Assembly: GCA_023144635.1 (NCBI GenBank)
Contig: JAGLFH010000011.1
Location: forward strand, 1-34,230
Length of the DNA stretch: 34,230 nucleotides
Source of the DNA: Candidatus Auribacterota bacterium
Lineage (GTDB): Bacteria; Auribacterota; JAFGBW01; JAFGJP01
Direction: 5' to 3'
In this document: piece after piece, positions 30,970 through 34,230 of the stretch
Numbering within the stretch: position 1 is the first letter of the stretch
Layout of the letters: every line of letters starts with the position of its first letter
Notes under the pieces: generated by a model
The model's input: only the letters and a program-made list of their open reading frames with translations
Database searches by the model: none
Told to the model about the DNA's origin: nothing
Made by a program: the position numbers and the translations under genes

Positions 30970-31884
30970 ATGATTAAAATCTATGATCTTATTATTTTGG
31001 GCGCCGGTCCTGCCGGTATAACCGCATCGGTTTATGCCGCAAGAAAAAAAATGGACTTCCTTGTGATATCTACAGATATAGGAGGTCAGGCAGCTCGAAG
31101 CGGTGATATAGAAAATTATACCGGTTATCAATTTGTAACCGGCCCCGAACTTGCTATTAAGTTTGAAGAGCATATGACTTCTTTCGGAATTAATATCAAC
31201 ATGCCGGAAAAGATCATAGAGATCCGTAATGAAAATAATCTCATAAAAACCATTACTGAAAAAAACGAATATCTTTCAAAGACACTTATAATTGCAACAG
31301 GAAAACGTCCAAGAGAACTTAATGTAAATGGCGAAAAAGAATACAAGAATAAAGGTGTTACATATTGCGCTACCTGTGACGGTCCTATTTTTTCCAATAA
31401 AGACGTAGCTATAATAGGCGGCGGCAATTCTGCACTTGATGCAAGCCTGCAGATGATGAATATCTCACCCAAAGTACATATTATTAATATTACTTCAGAT
31501 CTTACCGGGGATCCTGTAATGATAGAAAAGGTAACTGATGCAGAAAATGTAATTATCCATAATAATTCTGAAGTTAAAAATATTTATGGCGATATTTTTG
31601 TTAATAGTATTGAAATTAAAAAAAATGGAAATATAGAAAAAATTAAAGTAGAAGGTGTTTTAGTAGAAATAGGTTTAATGCCTAATTCTGAATTTGCAGG
31701 ATTTTTGAAAAAAAATAAACATGAAGAGATAATAGTGGATTGTTTTAACAAGACAAGCATAGAAGGTGTTTTTGCTGCAGGAGATGTAACAAATGTTCCT
31801 GAAAAGCAGATAATAATTGCTGCAGGAGAAGGTTCAAAAGCACTGCTTGGAGCTTTTAAGTATTTATCCACACATAAATTCTAG
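30970..31884 (+). CDS. trxB: Thioredoxin reductase
   Basis: The 304-residue flavoenzyme has the FAD site LGAGPAGITAS, the redox-active CATCDGP (about Cys133/Cys136), the NADPH motif IIGGGNSALDAS and the C-terminal GVFAAGDVT. All domains are full length. Starts directly after the glutaredoxin stop, so the two are coupled. The pair would feed reducing power to the CcdA and TlpA proteins that follow. It lacks the C-terminal extension of AhpF-type enzymes. Confidence 0.94.
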   Translation: MIKIYDLIILGAGPAGITASVYAARKKMDFLVISTDIGGQAARSGDIENYTGYQFVTGPELAIKFEEHMTSFGININMPEKIIEIRNENNLIKTITEKNEYLSKTLIIATGKRPRELNVNGEKEYKNKGVTYCATCDGPIFSNKDVAIIGGGNSALDASLQMMNISPKVHIINITSDLTGDPVMIEKVTDAENVIIHNNSEVKNIYGDIFVNSIEIKKNGNIEKIKVEGVLVEIGLMPNSEFAGFLKKNKHEEIIVDCFNKTSIEGVFAAGDVTNVPEKQIIIAAGEGSKALLGAFKYLSTHKF

Positions 31885-31893
31885 AGGTTTAAA

Positions 31894-32592
31894 ATGGACG
31901 GAATACAACAGTATCTATCAGATATTACAATTATAACATATTTAATTGTTTTAGCCGCAGGTGTAACTACTTCTTTTACGCCTTGTGTTTATCCATTAAT
32001 TCCTATTCTTGTTGGCGTTATCGGTGCTAGTAAAGAAAGCTCAAAATGGAGGAATTTTATTCTTTCTTTTGTATATGTCCTTGGCATGGCAATAACATTT
32101 TCAACACTTGGAATGATAGCAGCCATAACCGGAAAATTATTTGGATCTATTCAAACAAGTTCACTGGCACATTTAATAATCGGAAATATTTTGATATTGT
32201 TCGGTCTTGTTCTTTTAAATGTTATTACAATACCTACTTATCTTTTAAATAAAATGGGGGCAGGTAAAATTGCAAAAAGCAGTTCAGTCTTTTCTGTTCT
32301 TTTTATGGGAATAGCTTCCGGATTTGTAGCAGCACCATGTACTGCCGCAGTCTTGGGTGCATTGCTTACTTTTGTAGCAACAACACAAAATGTAATAGTT
32401 GGTTTCTCTCTTCTTTTTACATTTGCCATAGGTCTTGGAACTATTCTTATTATTGTAGGTACTTTTACTGGAATATTAAAAGCACTCCCAAAATCAGAAA
32501 AATTAATGCATGTTATGGAAAAGGGACTCGCTTTTTTCATGATACTCCTTGGTGAGTATTTTATCTTTAAAGCAGGCTTTTTAAGTTTTTAA
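31894..32592 (+). CDS. CcdA/DsbD-beta thiol-electron transporter
   Basis: A 232-residue protein with six membrane helices and the paired cysteines TPCVYPL (Cys31) and AAPCTAA (about Cys149), one per half, as in CcdA/DsbD. It carries electrons from cytoplasmic thioredoxin or glutaredoxin across the membrane to periplasmic thiol proteins. GAGG precedes the ATG. The next gene is a secreted TlpA-type thioredoxin, the natural acceptor. Distinct from the ArsG-like protein at 4346: it retains the CVYPLIP loop of DsbD. Confidence 0.92.
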   Translation: MDGIQQYLSDITIITYLIVLAAGVTTSFTPCVYPLIPILVGVIGASKESSKWRNFILSFVYVLGMAITFSTLGMIAAITGKLFGSIQTSSLAHLIIGNILILFGLVLLNVITIPTYLLNKMGAGKIAKSSSVFSVLFMGIASGFVAAPCTAAVLGALLTFVATTQNVIVGFSLLFTFAIGLGTILIIVGTFTGILKALPKSEKLMHVMEKGLAFFMILLGEYFIFKAGFLSF

Positions 32593-32604
32593 TGGAGGTC
32601 TAAA

Positions 32605-33081
32605 ATGAAAAAATATTTATATAAATTTTTTATAATTATATTTTTATTATTAATTGCAATAACTTTACCATCAAGAACCTACTCAGAAAATGGAAATAAA
32701 GCTCCTGATTTTACATTAGAAAGTATTGATGGAAAAAGCATTACCTTAAAGGAAGCTTTGGATGGCAAAAAAGTTCTTCTTATATTCTGGTCGACATGGT
32801 GTCCTTATTGTGTAAAAGAAGTCCCTCATGTTGAAAAGTTTCATATTGAGAACAGCGATAAAGTCAATGTTATAGGAATAAATGCAGGGGAGAGTAAAGC
32901 TAAAGTATCAAGATTTGTGCAAAAAAAAGGAATGACATATAAAGTAGCACTCGATAAAGATGGAAGCGTTGCAAAGTCTTACAAAGTTGTAGGAATTCCT
33001 ATGCTGATAGTAATTGATAAAGATGGAAGTATTCTATCAAAAGGACATTCTATGGAAGAAGTCGCAGGCGCACTTAAATAG
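32605..33081 (+). CDS. Secreted TlpA/ResA-like thioredoxin
   Basis: The 158-residue protein has an N-terminal signal or anchor helix (about 5-22), APDFTLESIDGKSITL, and the active site WSTWCPYCVKEVPH (Cys66/Cys69), followed by the cis-proline VVGIPMLIVIDKDG. It belongs to the TlpA/ResA group that reduces periplasmic disulfides, for example during cytochrome c maturation or repair of oxidised proteins. GGAGG lies upstream of the ATG. Driven by the preceding CcdA. Confidence 0.93.
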   Translation: MKKYLYKFFIIIFLLLIAITLPSRTYSENGNKAPDFTLESIDGKSITLKEALDGKKVLLIFWSTWCPYCVKEVPHVEKFHIENSDKVNVIGINAGESKAKVSRFVQKKGMTYKVALDKDGSVAKSYKVVGIPMLIVIDKDGSILSKGHSMEEVAGALK

Positions 33082-33095
33082 ATATTTATATAGCT

Positions 33096-33731
33096 ATGAT
33101 AAAAGAACTTATCTTAGAATACAAAAAAAGAAAATCACTTATTAGAAAAAGGCTTAAAGAATTTAAAGATATTTACATATCTGGAAATGATCATGATATC
33201 TTCGAAGAGCTTTCCTTTTGTATTTTTACTCCTCAATCAAAAGCTGTCCTTTGTAATAAAGCCGTTAAAAATCTAAAAAGACAAGGACTTCTTTTTAAAG
33301 GAAGCCTGAATAAGATAAGACCACATCTTAAAGGTGTAAGGTTTCCTAATAACAAAGCATCATATCTGATGGAAGCAAGAAAACTTTTCATATCAAAAAA
33401 CAAACTAGACATCAAAAGCAAAATACATCCTAATGACATATATAATACAAGAGAATGGTTCGTTAAAAATGTAAAAGGAATAGGATATAAAGAAGCGAGT
33501 CATTTTTTAAGGAATATAGGTTTTGGTAAAAACATATCCATACTAGACGTTCATATACTTAATAATTTAGTAAAATATAAAGTCATAGAGGAAAGACCTT
33601 CATCTATAACCAAAAAAAAATATCTATTTATTGAAGACAAGATGAAGAAATTTTCCGCATCGATCTCAATCCCGCTTGATGAACTTGATCTCCTTTTCTG
33701 GTCAATCCAAACAGGCTATGTTTTTAAGTGA
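33096..33731 (+). CDS. ogg: N-glycosylase/DNA lyase, Ogg2 type (8-oxoguanine repair)
   Basis: The 211-residue protein has the helix-hairpin-helix VKGIGYKEASHFLRNIGFG (about 128-146), with the catalytic Lys in GYKEASH, and the Asp in ILDVHIL, as in archaeal/thermophile Ogg2 enzymes. The N-terminal half includes CIFTPQSKA. It removes 8-oxoguanine from DNA and nicks the abasic site. The position at the end of an oxidative-defence operon fits. The ATG has no visible ribosome binding site. An inverted repeat follows the stop. Confidence 0.9.
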   Translation: MIKELILEYKKRKSLIRKRLKEFKDIYISGNDHDIFEELSFCIFTPQSKAVLCNKAVKNLKRQGLLFKGSLNKIRPHLKGVRFPNNKASYLMEARKLFISKNKLDIKSKIHPNDIYNTREWFVKNVKGIGYKEASHFLRNIGFGKNISILDVHILNNLVKYKVIEERPSSITKKKYLFIEDKMKKFSASISIPLDELDLLFWSIQTGYVFK

Positions 33732-33736
33732 AATGA

Positions 33737-33778
33737 GCTCGCAATTTATGGAGTGCAAGCGAACATAAATTGCTGAGC
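33737..33778 (+). terminator. Long inverted repeat after ogg
   Basis: GCTCGCAATTTATG (33737-33750) pairs with CATAAATTGCTGAGC (33764-33778) with one bulged base and a 13-base loop. It follows the ogg stop by five bases and could end transcription, though no T-run follows. The right arm is part of a 33-bp direct repeat. Confidence 0.55.
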
Positions 33779-33789
33779 GAATTTCATCC
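33757..33789 (+). repeat. 33-bp direct repeat, copy 1
   Basis: An AAGCGAACATAAATTGCTGA start and TTTCATCC end, identical over 33 bases to 33923-33955. Both copies lead into a TCATCC...GGATCT repeat unit. Confidence 0.9.
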
Positions 33790-34000
33790 TGAACGCAGTG
33801 AAGGATCTAGCTTAAAAGATAGTATTGTTCGAATTTCATCCTGAGTGACACTGAGTGAGCATAGCGAAGCGAAGTGGAGTCGAAGGATCTAACGTATAAA
33901 TATATATTTTCCTTATCGAACAAAGCGAACATAAATTGCTGAGCGAATTTCATCCCCGTATCAAGTACGGGGCAGGCTCTGAACACAGTGAAGGATCTAT
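33784..34000 (+). repeat. Three TTCATCC...GAAGGATCT repeat units
   Basis: Units run from about 33784 to 33810, 33833 to 33890 and 33949 to 33999. Each starts TTCATCC and ends with GAAGGATCT. The middle unit is expanded by GTGA/AGCGAAG words. The third carries a nested hairpin, CCCCGTA-TCAAG-TACGGGG (33954-33972). These resemble the TCATCCTGAGCGAAGCGAAGGATCT class of small repeats found in many bacterial genomes. No coding potential is supported on either strand. Confidence 0.8.
33923..33955 (+). repeat. 33-bp direct repeat, copy 2
   Basis: Exact second copy of 33757-33789, followed by CCGTATCAAG instead of TGAACGCAG, showing the point at which the flanking unit changes. Confidence 0.9.
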
Positions 34001-34013
34001 GTGAGCGCGGTAG

Positions 34014-34033
34014 GGGCGCTTCGCGAAGCGCCC
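34014..34033 (+). repeat. GGGC...GCCC hairpin repeat, copy 4 (perfect palindrome)
   Basis: A perfect 20-base palindrome with half-site GGGCGCTTCG, preceded by GGTAG. The same TAGGGGC frame is seen at 9162, 9215 and 29544. Confidence 0.8.
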
Positions 34034-34084
34034 TTGATGTTGGCAAATAAATACACCCTACACACGTTTTATCTTTCTACCTAG

Positions 34085-34108
34085 ATCCCGCGGTCACAGC
34101 CGCGGGAT
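34085..34108 (+). repeat. ATCCCGCGG hairpin repeat
   Basis: ATCCCGCGG and CCGCGGGAT form a nine-bp perfect stem with loop TCACAG, preceded by TAG and followed by GACG. It is a further GC-rich hairpin in the same repeat-filled region. Confidence 0.8.
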
Positions 34109-34155
34109 GACGACTTTTTACATGCTTTGTATCTTTTTTCTTTTCTATTTTACAA

Positions 34156-34175
34156 AGACGCACAGCCGTGCGTCT
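34156..34175 (+). repeat. AGACGCAC hairpin attached to the 33-bp repeat
   Basis: AGACGCAC and GTGCGTCT pair perfectly around AGCC and abut the inverted 33-bp repeat copy at 34176. This mirrors the hairpin that follows copy A. Confidence 0.85.
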
Positions 34176-34208
34176 CTATCAAAGATCCGCCATCTTGTTG
34201 GGAGGACA
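34176..34208 (-). repeat. 33-bp repeat, copy B (reverse complement of 29511-29543)
   Basis: All 33 bases are the exact reverse complement of 29511-29543. It is followed by a TCCGCC-AGA-GGCGGA hairpin (34216-34230) that reaches the window end. Together the copies bracket the rbr-to-ogg gene block in inverted orientation. Confidence 0.9.
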
Positions 34209-34230
34209 CTGTTTTTCCGCCAGAGGCGGA

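Noticed and set aside
33757..33955. CRISPR-like array
   Set aside because: Only two 33-bp copies separated by 133 bases of other repeats, with no regular spacers and no cas genes.
33807..34046. Minus-strand open frame in the terminal repeat region
   Set aside because: Its sequence is entirely translated repeat units (TCATCC...GGATCT and hairpins).

Overview
The window looks like chromosomal DNA from an AT-rich (roughly one-third GC, judged by eye), anaerobic, probably motile and diderm bacterium. Evidence for this is an FlgM-type anti-sigma-28 factor behind a sigma-28-like promoter, an outer-membrane TolC-type channel, a large Fe/Fe-S/flavodiiron oxygen-defence set, and a class-I-type hybrid cluster protein. 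I cannot assign a phylum. No rRNA, tRNA, CRISPR array, transposase or integrase is visible. Every recognisable complete gene is on the + strand; the only minus-strand gene is a response regulator cut off at position 1.

Region 1 (about 747-5571) is the most striking part. It is a tightly packed operon behind one sigma-70-like promoter with an inverted-repeat operator. The order is a CadC-type ArsR-family repressor, hgcA (corrinoid mercury methyltransferase, cap motif NVWCSAGK, five C-terminal membrane helices), hgcB (2x[4Fe-4S] partner with the conserved lone Cys and terminal CC), a permease of the ArsP/SO_0444 class, an arsEFG-like set (small thioredoxin, secreted CxxC protein, CcdA-like permease), a C-terminal remnant of an acr3 arsenite exporter, and arsC. 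The mercury-methylation pair is therefore built into an arsenic-resistance operon under what looks like a thiophilic-metal sensor.

Region 2 (5645-14379) is a tripartite CusCBA-like heavy-metal RND efflux system. Its adaptor carries two heavy-metal-binding domains plus a DUF3347-like tail, and its pump has a long extra membrane segment. It is followed by a Cys-rich lipoprotein, thiol peroxidase Tpx, a secreted YHS-domain protein and a 22-codon Cys-containing mini-ORF. Region 3 (14565-15864) is an ECF sigma factor with its zinc-finger anti-sigma factor.

Region 4 (15990-21117) matches the radical SAM/selenodomain neighbourhood now linked to arsenosugar biosynthesis: a TIGR04283-type glycosyltransferase, a dual-specificity phosphatase, a MerA-like FAD oxidoreductase, a TVP38/TMEM64 membrane protein, an ArsS-like radical SAM protein and a TIGR04282-type nucleotidyl/glycosyl transferase. 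No arsM is present.

Region 5 (21127-33731) is a stress-defence island: an Rrf2 repressor on an apparently leaderless transcript, a dicluster ferredoxin, Hcp, ferritin-like proteins, ferritin, a flavin reductase, rubredoxin, flavodiiron protein, superoxide reductase, rubrerythrin, glutaredoxin, thioredoxin reductase, CcdA, a TlpA-like thioredoxin and an Ogg2-type 8-oxoguanine glycosylase.

The long gaps (9006-9280, 22450-22635, 29442-29632, 33732-34230) are filled with GC-richer short hairpin and interspersed repeats unlike the coding DNA. They include a 33-bp sequence present in inverted orientation at 29511 and 34176. Taken together, the window reads as a metal/metalloid and oxidative/nitrosative defence region in which HgcAB, arsenic handling, thiol-redox relays and efflux are physically linked.
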